DNA of 64,000 nt from Bacteroidota bacterium (GCA_017858735.1 JAFMBH010000002.1:85363-149362), one strand, 5' to 3'; shown: positions 31,568-42,118, numbered from the stretch's first letter. Notes: generated by a model from the sequence alone, not told the origin. Translations and numbers: made by a program.

Positions 31568-32155
31568 CTACATTGAGGGTAAAGATTTTATGGAACCTTC
31601 AATTCGCTCCTCCAGTAATTTGAAAATATAGGGTGGTTTGAATATTCGCCAGTTGAAAGTATTATAATCGGAACCCATAAAAAACAGGTGATGAATGCGC
31701 GCATCCTTGAAATCGTTGTAAACATGTTTCGGCAGATTCAATAAGGCTACCCAACCTCCTTCCTCTGATACTTCTTCTACCCATTCCTGATAATAATCGT
31801 CATCGCCACTGTGAAACGTTAATATATTTTCTCCTATGAGTATATAATGTACAATGCCCAACGCTAACATTTTATCAATAACAGTCCTTTTTAAAACCTG
31901 ACAATCTTCCTCGATACAATCATTCCATTCACCTAAAAATTCAATGATGGTAAATTTTAAATCGTAATCAACCCATAAGATTTTAAGGTATAAGGTCTCC
32001 GAACCCATATCATCCCACTGCGGGTGAATTAGATAATTATAGATTTTATTATCATAATAAAATTCATTATAAGTTGTGTTAAAAAAAGGCGACCTTTCGT
32101 CTTTCGATGCAGAGTAATCGTCAATCCATTTGAAAAAAGGTTCAATATCATGCAT
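31568..32155 (-). CDS. Hypothetical cytoplasmic protein
   Basis: 195-aa uninterrupted ORF with soluble composition; family not recognised. Confidence 0.6.
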   Translation of the reverse strand: MHDIEPFFKWIDDYSASKDERSPFFNTTYNEFYYDNKIYNYLIHPQWDDMGSETLYLKILWVDYDLKFTIIEFLGEWNDCIEEDCQVLKRTVIDKMLALGIVHYILIGENILTFHSGDDDYYQEWVEEVSEEGGWVALLNLPKHVYNDFKDARIHHLFFMGSDYNTFNWRIFKPPYIFKLLEERIEGSIKSLPSM

Positions 32156-32201
32156 ATCTTTAGGTATTTAATTTTTGAAAATCTCCCTAATATCGATAAA
32201 A

Positions 32202-32717
32202 ATGATAAAAATTATAATCACTGGGCCAGAATCAACGGGAAAATCAACGCTGGCTAAAAGTCTATCTAACTACCTTAAGGAACCTTTTGTTCCAGAATTC
32301 TCGCGTTATTTTATACCTGCTTTGAAAGAATCATATACAGCAGCGAATCTGGTGGACATAGCTCTGGGGCAGCTTTATTGGCATCAATTATATAAGTCAA
32401 ATGCTAACAAAGTACTCCTTTGTGATACTGGCGTGGAAGCGATAGATATTTGGTTTCAATATCGTTTTGGTGACATCGATGCCCAGATACGGGAGCTTTT
32501 CACTGCCGATGAGGATTGTTTTTATTTGTTATGTAAACCAGATATTTCCTGGGTGGATGATCCTTTACGTGAGACACCTCATCAAAGACCTCAAATATTT
32601 GATTCTTTTGTATCTCTTTTAAATCAATTCGGGAAAAATTACTATATCATTGAAGGCCAACACGAAGAGGATAGATTTCGCTGTGCTTTGGATCATTTAA
32701 AGAAAATATTACCATAA
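32202..32717 (+). CDS. AAA/P-loop ATPase, NadR (ribosylnicotinamide kinase)-like
   Basis: IIITGPESTGKSTLAKSLS; LLCKPDISWVDDPLRETP. Internal ATG at 32202 preferred over 32175. Confidence 0.75.
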   Translation: MIKIIITGPESTGKSTLAKSLSNYLKEPFVPEFSRYFIPALKESYTAANLVDIALGQLYWHQLYKSNANKVLLCDTGVEAIDIWFQYRFGDIDAQIRELFTADEDCFYLLCKPDISWVDDPLRETPHQRPQIFDSFVSLLNQFGKNYYIIEGQHEEDRFRCALDHLKKILP

Positions 32718-32742
32718 TTATTTTTTTAATCCTCTTTTTTTA

Positions 32743-32750
32743 TACATTTG
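32743..32750 (+). promoter_or_regulatory. Candidate Bacteroidetes -7 promoter element (TAnnTTTG)
   Basis: tacatttg at 32743-32750, about 7 nt before the start of riboswitch P1 at 32757. Confidence 0.6.
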
Positions 32751-32756
32751 CATTCT

Positions 32757-32837
32757 CTCATTTGGGGTGCTACCATTTTGGTACGCTGAGATTATACCCA
32801 TTGAACCTGGCCGGGTAATTCCGGAAAGGAAAATGAG
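32757..32837 (+). promoter_or_regulatory. TPP (thiamin pyrophosphate) riboswitch aptamer
   Basis: THI-element signatures GGGGTGC...CTGAGA...ACCC...GAACCTG...CCGGGTAATTCCGG...GGAAAGGAAA; P1 closes as CTCATTT (32757-32763) with AAATGAG (32831-32837). Confidence 0.93.
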
Positions 32838-32915
32838 CATCGTTCGCGGTGCCTGCTGAACGAACTTTCCGAACCCCAATGGATCGTTATTTTTAATTTT
32901 AATATTTTATTAAAA

Positions 32916-35330
32916 ATGAAGATTCTATTTTCTATTTACCTTACGCTGGGTTTTTCCTTTTATTTATTTTCTCAAGGTTCTGTCGCTGGAAATATTAGAG
33001 ATGAAAATGGAAATCCCATGGAAGGGGTGTCTATTTCTTTAGAAAATGTCTCATTTGGCGTTGCATCCAATAGCAAAGGCGATTTTTTAATTGACAAAAT
33101 CCCTTTTGGTGATTATACGATAGTAATTTCTGCTATCGGTTATACTACCTATAAGGAAAAATTGAGGTTGACTGAAAAGCCGATAAACCTTCGGGTAGCG
33201 CTATCTCCTGAGAGCTATTTGCTCAATGAAATTGGTATAGTTAGCACGCGCGCGACAAACGAAACCCCCGTGGCTTATCAGTCTATTTCAGCGGAAGATA
33301 TAAAAGATCATAATCAAGGTCAGGATTTACCCTATCTTCTGCGATTTACCCCGTCGCTGGTAGTTAATTCAGATGCAGGTGCGGGGATTGGCTACACGGG
33401 CATGAGAATCAGAGGTGCTGATATTACCAGGATCAATGTTACCCTAAACGGTATTCCAGTGAATGATGCAGAATCGCATGGTGTATTTTGGGTGAATATG
33501 CCCGATTTGGCCAGCTCTATCTCCGATTTGCAAATACAACGGGGAGTGGGTACTTCTACAAATGGTAGTGGGGCTTTTGGTGCCTCTATTCATTTGAATA
33601 CCAAAGTAAATAGTGAAAAAGCTTATGTTTCTTCTCATCAATCTTTTGGCTCATTTAATTCCTGGAAAAGAAACCTTAAGCTGGGTACCGGAAATATGGG
33701 TAATGGTTTTTCATTTGATGCCAGATTGTCGAAAATTTCTTCGGACGGTTACATTGACAGGGCCAAAGCTGATTTAAATAGCTATTCCTTGTTTGGAACC
33801 TGGAAACAAAATAATTCAGTAATGAGGTTCTCTATTATTGACGGAAGTGAAAGGACCTATCAGGCATGGAATGGTGTTCCGCTCTCCCTGGAAGCTGATT
33901 GGAATACCAGGACATTTAATTCTGCCGGAGCAGAAAGACAGGGTTCTCCTCATCCCGATGAGATTGATAACTACCGCCAAACGCATTATCAATGGCATTA
34001 CGATAGATTATGGTCATCTAAATTTAGCTCCAATATTGCTTTACATTATACAAAAGGCAGGGGCTATTTTGAGCAATTTCGAAGTAATCAAAATGCATCC
34101 GATTACTCTTTTTCTCTACCTCAGGGTATAGATCCTTCAACCAATATTGATGTGATCCGTCGTCGCTGGCTCGATAATGATTTCTATGGTGGTATTTTCT
34201 CGGTTACCTATAAAGATACTAAAATGCAATCCGTTTTTGGAGGCGCAGTGCATAATTATGAAGGTCAGCATTTTGGAGAACTCACCTGGGCATCCATAGC
34301 TGGTAGTACATTTCCTGACCATAGGTATTACGATAATTTGGCAACAAAATTTGAGGCAAATGCTTACTGGAAAAATAATATTGAGATTTTACCCAATGTT
34401 TCCGCCTGGACTGACTTTCAACTTCGACACATTAATTATGAATTCGAAGGATTTAATGACTCGGGTCTGCGTATTCCCTCCGTTGAAAAATTAACTTTTT
34501 TTAATCCTAAAGCAGGTCTGTTCTGGGAATTTAAACCAAATTACAATCTGTTTATTTCCTACGCTATTGCAAATAGAGAACCAAACAGAGACGATTATGT
34601 AGATAATTTAAAGTCATTCAGACCAAAAGCTGAAAATTTACAAGACATAGAATTGGGTTTTCGGGCCTCAAACAAGGCCTTTCAATGGGAAGTAAATGGC
34701 TTTTACATGAAATATAAGAACCAATTGGTACAAACAGGAAGGCTAAATGATGTAGGTGCATATATCAGGGAAAATATGCCTGATGCTTATCGTATTGGGG
34801 TTGAATGGCAAGCCGGCTGGCAAATAAACTCAGTGCTTGAAATAAAATCTAATCTGGCAGTGAGTGCGAATAAAATAGGTTCTTATACCGCTTTTATTGA
34901 CGATTATGACGCAAATTGGGAATGGCAGGGGCAGGTGGCTTTACCATTTACCGGCACAGATATTGCTTTTTCGCCAGGAATCATCGCAGAGGCAGAGGTT
35001 AAATGGTCACTTTTTTCTCAGCTCCCTTTCTTTTTGGAAAATCCATTGGAGGTCATTTGGAATGCTAAATACGTAAGCCGGCAGTATTTAGATAATACAG
35101 GGAATAATCAAAACGTAATTCCATCTTTCTTTATTAATGATGCCTCCGTCAGATTTCAGTTAAAGAAGAATATAACCATTTCTGGAAATATTTTCAATGT
35201 GTTAAATCATCGTTATTTTAGTAATGGCTGGGTGTACAGCAGTTTCCTGAATGGTAAATTGCAAAGCGATATTGGCGTATATCCACAAGCGGGAAGACAT
35301 TTTTTCGTTGGTTTTGAATTTGGATTTTAA
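32916..35330 (+). CDS. TonB-dependent receptor, probably thiamine/thiamine-precursor uptake
   Basis: Signal peptide, carboxypeptidase-like regulatory domain (VAGNIRDENGNPMEGVSISLENVSFG), plug domain (GMRIRGADITRINVTLNGIPVNDAESHGVFW), beta-barrel; directly downstream of the TPP riboswitch. Confidence 0.88.
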   Translation: MKILFSIYLTLGFSFYLFSQGSVAGNIRDENGNPMEGVSISLENVSFGVASNSKGDFLIDKIPFGDYTIVISAIGYTTYKEKLRLTEKPINLRVALSPESYLLNEIGIVSTRATNETPVAYQSISAEDIKDHNQGQDLPYLLRFTPSLVVNSDAGAGIGYTGMRIRGADITRINVTLNGIPVNDAESHGVFWVNMPDLASSISDLQIQRGVGTSTNGSGAFGASIHLNTKVNSEKAYVSSHQSFGSFNSWKRNLKLGTGNMGNGFSFDARLSKISSDGYIDRAKADLNSYSLFGTWKQNNSVMRFSIIDGSERTYQAWNGVPLSLEADWNTRTFNSAGAERQGSPHPDEIDNYRQTHYQWHYDRLWSSKFSSNIALHYTKGRGYFEQFRSNQNASDYSFSLPQGIDPSTNIDVIRRRWLDNDFYGGIFSVTYKDTKMQSVFGGAVHNYEGQHFGELTWASIAGSTFPDHRYYDNLATKFEANAYWKNNIEILPNVSAWTDFQLRHINYEFEGFNDSGLRIPSVEKLTFFNPKAGLFWEFKPNYNLFISYAIANREPNRDDYVDNLKSFRPKAENLQDIELGFRASNKAFQWEVNGFYMKYKNQLVQTGRLNDVGAYIRENMPDAYRIGVEWQAGWQINSVLEIKSNLAVSANKIGSYTAFIDDYDANWEWQGQVALPFTGTDIAFSPGIIAEAEVKWSLFSQLPFFLENPLEVIWNAKYVSRQYLDNTGNNQNVIPSFFINDASVRFQLKKNITISGNIFNVLNHRYFSNGWVYSSFLNGKLQSDIGVYPQAGRHFFVGFEFGF

Positions 35331-35927
35331 TTAAAAATTTACCGTAAATCCAAATCTGAAGGTGAAAGGTGAAATAACATAAAGATTAGATTCCGGCGTC
35401 TGCAGGTTGTACAAGGCAACAATTTCAAATTTAGTGTTGCCTTGTCCACTGCTATAGCCACCACCTACATAGACATTGTTTTGTTGCAACCTGTCGGCGT
35501 ATAATTTCACACCGTCAAAAGAAACAAAGGCTTGATTAGCTATTTCATATTCTGCATGAGCAAAGATGGCAGAGATAACTTTTACCCGGGTGAATGCACC
35601 CACCCCCCAATTTACAGGTGTTATCTTGTTAATGAAAGAACGTCCTGAATATCTCGACGCAAGAAAACTAACTCTGGGACCCACGCTCCATCTGGGTAAA
35701 ATCTTGTATCCAACCATTGGACTCGCCCCAAGTTGTAGCACGTTTAGGCCGGATTGTCCTGAAAAACCTAAATTTAATCCCCCGCCATACCAGATTTTTG
35801 TGGACACAACACTAGGTTCTTTCGTAGGTTGTTTTTGATACTTTAAGCCAGAACTTGCCTGTCCGATTACATCCGATAATTTTAAAACAAAAATTATTCC
35901 AATAAATAAACATTTTGTAGCATTCAT
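35331..35927 (-). CDS. Outer-membrane beta-barrel protein, function unknown
   Basis: Signal peptide; alternating amphipathic strands ending FTFRFGFTVNF. Confidence 0.65.
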   Translation of the reverse strand: MNATKCLFIGIIFVLKLSDVIGQASSGLKYQKQPTKEPSVVSTKIWYGGGLNLGFSGQSGLNVLQLGASPMVGYKILPRWSVGPRVSFLASRYSGRSFINKITPVNWGVGAFTRVKVISAIFAHAEYEIANQAFVSFDGVKLYADRLQQNNVYVGGGYSSGQGNTKFEIVALYNLQTPESNLYVISPFTFRFGFTVNF

Positions 35928-36067
35928 GTTGTTTGGTTTACTTTTCTTTTAGTCGTTGATTAAGTCTAATTCCAAAAAAGACTGTAATTTACACCTTCAA
36001 TTGAAAAAACAGAAAGGAATAAATTTTATGGTCTGTCGTTATTATCCCATGACACAATATTAATGCA

Positions 36068-39000
36068 ATGAGACATTGTTTAGTTTTATTGTTCTCCATT
36101 TCGTTTTTTTTTAATGCAAAGGCTCAAAACTGCGGTTTTCAAGGGCCTAGACCTATTTATTTTGACTCCATTTTTACTTATGATATCAATGTATTTGATT
36201 ATATAAACGATGATTTATCGGGTAGTCAAAAAATAGATAGCATAACTTTGCGCTTTATCTCACCTGAATTATCAAAACTTTCTATTTCGCTCATTTCTCC
36301 CAAAGGTGATACTGTTTTTTTAGTAGGGCCAATCAATGATTATGTTGAAAATGATATTTTAGGGGGCATTTACAGACTAACTTTTATTCCAACAAGTATG
36401 TCAACGGATACTTTTCGATGGCAAAATGATTATCCCGGCATTCCACCAAATGGGGTGTATTTTCCTTTTAAAAATGATTTGCAGGGTTTTACAGGAAAGG
36501 TAAATGGTACCTGGAAATTACTTGTTAATACGAAAGGTACTGAAAATGAAATCAGTGGTGATTTAAACAGCATTCGGGACGTTAAAATCCATTTTGCTAT
36601 TATCGATGGGGATAATTGCTGTAAAGCCAATGCGGGGGAGATTAAGGATACCATCATCAATGCTTGTGCCGGCAATACTGAACTTGTTACTTTGCCTGGT
36701 CCTGCCTATGCCAGTGCAACAGATATACCCGATACCACTTTATATGGTTACGGATACATGATTTATAGAAATGATACCGTTTTTGACGTGTCGGCCAACA
36801 GAGATCTTAGAAACCTTCCTCCGGGAAATTATAAAGCGAAGGGATTTTCTTTTATAAAAGATTCTATTTCCATTTTCCAATCTTTCATTGGTAAAAAAAC
36901 CTCTTCAGAGGTTCTGGCTATTTTACAAAATCCATTGACAAAAAAGGATACCTGTGGCGCTCTTTCTAACGGTGAGTACGTGTTTAATCTAAAGCCTGCC
37001 AACTGTGTTAAAAAGTTAACCTGGATCCTTCCAAAAGGAGATAGCATTCTTTTTGATGGAAAGTTTTTGAAACAAGAAGGTGTTTATAAGCAGGTTATCC
37101 CCAAAATAGGGGCCTGTGATAGCATAACAGAACTTAATATTAAATTTATAGACTTCATTTGTCCAAAAGAGACATTTCAGGTAGGTGATTCTACTTTTAG
37201 AAAAGAAGGTGCTTTTTTAGTTAAACTGTCGGCAATATCTGGTTGTGATAGTTTGGTGAATGTGAAACTTAAATACTATAGTAGAGATCTTAAAATTATT
37301 TTGCCTGAGGAATTAACCTGTGTCAGAAATTCGGTTTCTATAGATGTCCGTGGAACAAAGTCAGCTATTTACAAGACTACCTTTGAATGGAGGAAATTAG
37401 ATGCCTCCATTGGCACCCCGATGGTAGTGGGCACTAATCCATTATTAACTGTTTCTGAGGCTGGTTTTTATCAGTTGAATATTATGTATGATGAAGACAG
37501 GATTTGCACTGATACCTTGTTGCAGGTAATTGAAAACAAGGCTATTCCACAAATAACGAAAGGCACTATCTTACCATACACTTGTAAGGTAGATTCGGTC
37601 ATTATGGGCGGTACCTTAACGTCTGAAGGAGTTGAATTCAGCTATTTTTGGTCAACCTCAGATGGTAAGTTGGGGGTAAAGAAAAATGAAAAATTTGCCT
37701 ACGCCTTATCTCCAGGCAATTATAAATTTAAGGTCTCAAACATTATAAATGGATGTCGGGACAGCACAGATATTAACATTCAGGCAGACACCTTAAGACC
37801 ATTGGTTTTGGGCGGTGGAGATAAATTTTTGACTTGTGCGACAAATACTGTAACCATTGGAAGCGCTCTTTCGGATGGAGGAAGCGGATTTATTGCCAGA
37901 TGGACGATAGTTCAGTCAAATAACCTTTCTTTTTTCTCTCAGCCCACAAGAAAAACCCAAACATTAAGTTCTCCGGGTATTTTTAAGTATAATGTGGAAA
38001 ACACCAGAAATGGTTGTAAAGATAGCGTTACCGTAATGGTGGCAATCGATACACTGCTTCCAATCATCAGTTTACCTCTTTCTGATACCTTAAATTGTGT
38101 AACGGGTAATGCTACATTGAAACTTTCAGTGAGTAGTCTCAACAGAATAAAGTTCAGTTGGAAAGGAGAGCAGGGTGGGGTGATAGAAGCTGAATCGAAT
38201 TTGTTGCAACCTACCATTAAGAATGCTGGTTTTTATAGATTCACCTTGTTGGACACTATCACTAGTTGTAGCAGAGAAACAGGTATTACCATTACAGAAG
38301 ATTGTACACCAAAACTTTTTTCCAACAAAGCGGATTCAATAAATTGCGTAAGGGCTATTGTAAATTATAAGGCAGGTATTACAAATCCAAATGCAGTTAC
38401 CACCTATAATTGGAACTCATTTCCGGGAAATAATTGTTTGCTTAGCGGGCAGGGGACGACGGATATTAGCCTAAATTGCCCGGGGGTGTATCGTTTAATC
38501 GCTACCAATACGGTGTTTAATTCTTCAGATACCTTGCTGGTTGAAATTATTGAAGATAAGCTTAAACCTACCGTGGTTATAGCAAAACCTGATACCATTA
38601 CGTGTAATGAAAAGGTGATTAAAGTAGATGGTTCCGGTTCTTCCTCTGGCAGTATCTTTAAATACGTTTGGTTGAATGCCAATGGAGATACAGTGACCAC
38701 TTTTCCCACTTTTATTACCATAAAACCAGAGTTATATTCCTTAGAAATTACCAATAAACAAAATGGTTGTTTTGCCACGGGGCAGGTAAATATTTTTCAG
38801 GATGAAGCGTTGCCTGTCATCAGATTTTTTAAAACTACCTATCCATGTAATCAGGATTCATTTGCGTACGCACCGCAGGTAATCCCTGTAAATCCAAGGT
38901 TTATTTATAAATGGAGTGGAACGGGCATTTATAAAAATGCAGATAGTTTGCAGGTCTGGATAAACAAACCCGGGAAATACTTCCTGGAAATTACCGATCC

Positions 39001-42000
39001 CTCCCAAAATTGTATAGTTATTGACTCTGTTCAGGTTGACGATCAGCCCTGTCCTCCCTGTTTAAAATTGATTGGAGCGCCTGATACTTTAACTTGTTCC
39101 CGCAGAGAAACAACCCTGCAAGTTGACTTGTGCAGACCCTGCCTGAATTGTGATATTAGGTGGACAGGACCTGGTATTTTACCTGGTAGCGACTTTAGAA
39201 ATCAACGGGTGGACAAACCAGGAACCTATACGCTAAGAGGATTGGCTGCCAATGGATTAGAGACGACCTTTGAAGTGATGGTGATAGGAGATTTAGTACC
39301 CCCACCTATCAAAGATCCTGAAAGTTATACCTTGAATTGCTTGATTGATACGGTCAGTTTATCTGCCCCTGTTTTAAGACCTGATACAAATTTTCAATAC
39401 AGGTGGTTACCCCCAATTGGGGAAAATATAGCGGTTTTAAATGGCTACAATCTCCTGGCAACCTCAGCGGGTTTATATCAGGTATATATTACAAATAAAC
39501 GTAATGCGTGTATTAACTTCGCGGAAGTTTTAGTGCGTGTGGACAGGAATAAACCAAGAGCGAATGCTGGAGCCGATAAATTATTGACCTGTGCACAAAC
39601 CCAGTTTAATCTGGATGGTTCTGCTTCTGCGAACGAAAGAGACAGATTCACTTATTTTTGGGAAGGTAAAAATGGAGGTCGTGTTCTTGGCGGTAAGAGC
39701 ACACTCAATCCGTTTATAACCGAGTCTGGTTCGTATTATCTTACCGTCACGGATGGTGTTAATGGTTGTTCGTCGGCAGATAGTATGGTGGTTTTAAAAG
39801 ATAATAATTTACCCATTGTACCTTCTTTCAATGATTCAACGTTGCTTTGTAAAAAAAGAGAATTAACCTATTTAGGAAAATTACCCTCTTCCACAGGATT
39901 TTCAGGAAAGTGGTGTGAGTTGGACACCTTAGGAAATAGAACCAATTGTAGCAGCGATCTAAGAAAGGTATTTTCTGTAGGGGGACTTTATCGTTTTGAA
40001 GTACAAAACACCTTGACGGGGTGTGTAAACGGTATAAGTGTTCTTATAAAAGAAGATTTTAATAGTCCCGCCGTTGATTATCCTTCCAGAGATACCTTAA
40101 GGTGTAATAAGCCAATTATTCAACTTAAGCCTAATCTTTTTGGTGATACCTTGAATTATACGTTTAGCTGGATAGCCAATAGTGGCAGATCGATGATAGA
40201 AAGGACGAATATTTCACCTCGTTTATTCAGAGAAGATATTTACAGAGTGCAGATCACAGAAAAGAATAATGGCTGTACCAGAACAGATACTATTTTTATA
40301 AAAGCAGATTTAAATCAACCTTCGGTCAATGCGGGAAAGGATACACTGCTCACTTGTCTGCATCCTGCCATAAAACTTCAAGGGGTAGCGAAGCCCAATG
40401 CTACGTCGGGGGTCATTTCCTACAAGTGGTACTCTGAAAACAGTGTTATACAGTCAGGTGCATTAACAGCCAACGCCTCGGTAGATAAAACCGGACTTTT
40501 CTGGTTATTGGTAGAAGATTCGGGGAACTTTTGTCAGGCAGTAGATATTGTTCAGGTGGGAGATGGATTTAATAAACCAAAAATAAATTTGAATTTAGAA
40601 GAGGGGCTTACCCTAAGTTGCAAAAAGGACGTTATTCGCCTGGATGCAACGCCTTCTGTAAGTGCATATAATTTTCCCTTACGATTTTTATGGAAAGAAA
40701 AGGTTGGGGGAAAAATAAGTTCTGTGCCCGATATGGCTGCCGTAAATGTTACTCAAACAGGAACTTATGAAGTTAAAGTTACAGATATTGTAACAGGTTG
40801 TGCATCGGAGTTACCTCTTGAGGTCATTGGCGATTTTGTTAAACCAGGATTTAAACTCTTTGATACCGTCGCTCTTTCTTGTCGCGTTAAAGAGGTTTGG
40901 ATGGCTCCCACGGCAATTTTCCCAAGTTCTGCTTTGTTTAAATGGATTCCCCCTTTGGATTTAAAGCCCATAGTAAATGGAAATCAACTCTTAGCCAGGG
41001 AAGTAGGTTTGTATAAGTTGGAATTAACGCGTCCAGACAATGGTTGCTCATTTACCGATTCTGTTTTGGTATATTATGATAACAGACCTATAGGATTAAA
41101 AGTAGAGGTACCTCAAACATTGAATTGTTCCAGAACACAAACGTTGGTAACCGTTAAAGTCCCTTCCAATCAGGCGTATAGATATTTATGGTCAACGCCC
41201 AACGGTGAAATCTTTGGTTCTCCCAATGGTTCATCTACCCTGGCCAGAAAGGAGGGAAATTATAATGTAGTCGTTGAGGAGGTTTCTTCAGGTTGTACAG
41301 AGGAGGCGTCGGTTCGGGTTATTTATTATGCTCCTGTGATTGATTCAGTCCAATATGATATTATACCCCCAGGTTGTCTTGGCGGACCAAAAGGGGAGTT
41401 GAAAATCAATAAAATATACGGAGGAACCCCACCTTTTTCTAGTTTTTTAAGTAATTCCAGTTCATTACAGCGACTCGAGTTAACTACTGCCGGGCCACAA
41501 ATTCTCATTTTAATAGATTCCCTGGGGTGTAAAAAGGAGTTTCCCTTTTTAGTACCCGAGCCGGTAATTCCGACGGTGGCTCTTGGAAATGATACCGTGA
41601 TAGTAGCGGGGGACAGTTTGATTTTAGGCGCAAATATTCCGATCATTCCCGGTGCAAACTATCGTTGGAATCCCTCCTTAAATCATTTGAATGTAAAATC
41701 TCCTTTTATTCAGGTAGCGCCAGTTAATACCACTGTTTACAGGCTTGAAGTGATTTCTTCCAATGGCTGTAAAGCAACCGACGTAATTAATGTGAGAGTT
41801 ACTCAAGATATTGAAGTTTTTATTCCTAATGTTTTTTCACCAAATGGTGACGGTGTAAATGATTTTTTCACCATTTTTGCGTCTGAAATAATCACAGAAA
41901 TTGCTTCATTAAGAATATACAGTAGAACGGGAAATTTATTATATGATGGTAAATCTCTTGTTCCTGGCGATGAAATGATGGGATGGGACGGAAAACATAG

Positions 42001-42103
42001 AGATCAATATATGACCTCGGGTGTTTTTATTTATCAGGCTGTGGTTAAACGTCGGGATGGAAAATTATTCCCTTTGCAAGGTACTATTACTTTAGTGAAA
42101 TAA
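36068..42103 (+). CDS. Giant (2011 aa) T9SS type B exported protein with P-domain-like N-terminus and about 16 Ig/PKD-like repeats
   Basis: Signal peptide; N-terminal DSITLRFISPELSKLSISLISPKGDTVFL...GKVNGTWKLLVNTKG resembles a proprotein convertase P-domain; repeats start (T/N/S)xxC and end GC; C-terminus IPNVFSPNGDGVNDFFTIF...LRIYSRTGNLLYDG...SGVFIYQAVVKRRDG. Confidence 0.9.
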   Translation: MRHCLVLLFSISFFFNAKAQNCGFQGPRPIYFDSIFTYDINVFDYINDDLSGSQKIDSITLRFISPELSKLSISLISPKGDTVFLVGPINDYVENDILGGIYRLTFIPTSMSTDTFRWQNDYPGIPPNGVYFPFKNDLQGFTGKVNGTWKLLVNTKGTENEISGDLNSIRDVKIHFAIIDGDNCCKANAGEIKDTIINACAGNTELVTLPGPAYASATDIPDTTLYGYGYMIYRNDTVFDVSANRDLRNLPPGNYKAKGFSFIKDSISIFQSFIGKKTSSEVLAILQNPLTKKDTCGALSNGEYVFNLKPANCVKKLTWILPKGDSILFDGKFLKQEGVYKQVIPKIGACDSITELNIKFIDFICPKETFQVGDSTFRKEGAFLVKLSAISGCDSLVNVKLKYYSRDLKIILPEELTCVRNSVSIDVRGTKSAIYKTTFEWRKLDASIGTPMVVGTNPLLTVSEAGFYQLNIMYDEDRICTDTLLQVIENKAIPQITKGTILPYTCKVDSVIMGGTLTSEGVEFSYFWSTSDGKLGVKKNEKFAYALSPGNYKFKVSNIINGCRDSTDINIQADTLRPLVLGGGDKFLTCATNTVTIGSALSDGGSGFIARWTIVQSNNLSFFSQPTRKTQTLSSPGIFKYNVENTRNGCKDSVTVMVAIDTLLPIISLPLSDTLNCVTGNATLKLSVSSLNRIKFSWKGEQGGVIEAESNLLQPTIKNAGFYRFTLLDTITSCSRETGITITEDCTPKLFSNKADSINCVRAIVNYKAGITNPNAVTTYNWNSFPGNNCLLSGQGTTDISLNCPGVYRLIATNTVFNSSDTLLVEIIEDKLKPTVVIAKPDTITCNEKVIKVDGSGSSSGSIFKYVWLNANGDTVTTFPTFITIKPELYSLEITNKQNGCFATGQVNIFQDEALPVIRFFKTTYPCNQDSFAYAPQVIPVNPRFIYKWSGTGIYKNADSLQVWINKPGKYFLEITDPSQNCIVIDSVQVDDQPCPPCLKLIGAPDTLTCSRRETTLQVDLCRPCLNCDIRWTGPGILPGSDFRNQRVDKPGTYTLRGLAANGLETTFEVMVIGDLVPPPIKDPESYTLNCLIDTVSLSAPVLRPDTNFQYRWLPPIGENIAVLNGYNLLATSAGLYQVYITNKRNACINFAEVLVRVDRNKPRANAGADKLLTCAQTQFNLDGSASANERDRFTYFWEGKNGGRVLGGKSTLNPFITESGSYYLTVTDGVNGCSSADSMVVLKDNNLPIVPSFNDSTLLCKKRELTYLGKLPSSTGFSGKWCELDTLGNRTNCSSDLRKVFSVGGLYRFEVQNTLTGCVNGISVLIKEDFNSPAVDYPSRDTLRCNKPIIQLKPNLFGDTLNYTFSWIANSGRSMIERTNISPRLFREDIYRVQITEKNNGCTRTDTIFIKADLNQPSVNAGKDTLLTCLHPAIKLQGVAKPNATSGVISYKWYSENSVIQSGALTANASVDKTGLFWLLVEDSGNFCQAVDIVQVGDGFNKPKINLNLEEGLTLSCKKDVIRLDATPSVSAYNFPLRFLWKEKVGGKISSVPDMAAVNVTQTGTYEVKVTDIVTGCASELPLEVIGDFVKPGFKLFDTVALSCRVKEVWMAPTAIFPSSALFKWIPPLDLKPIVNGNQLLAREVGLYKLELTRPDNGCSFTDSVLVYYDNRPIGLKVEVPQTLNCSRTQTLVTVKVPSNQAYRYLWSTPNGEIFGSPNGSSTLARKEGNYNVVVEEVSSGCTEEASVRVIYYAPVIDSVQYDIIPPGCLGGPKGELKINKIYGGTPPFSSFLSNSSSLQRLELTTAGPQILILIDSLGCKKEFPFLVPEPVIPTVALGNDTVIVAGDSLILGANIPIIPGANYRWNPSLNHLNVKSPFIQVAPVNTTVYRLEVISSNGCKATDVINVRVTQDIEVFIPNVFSPNGDGVNDFFTIFASEIITEIASLRIYSRTGNLLYDGKSLVPGDEMMGWDGKHRDQYMTSGVFIYQAVVKRRDGKLFPLQGTITLVK

Positions 42104-42118
42104 TAACAAGCTGGTAAA

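Noticed and set aside
38404-38778. 124-aa minus-strand ORF within the giant T9SS gene
   Set aside because: Antisense shadow of the repeat-rich coding region; no independent start context or recognisable domain.
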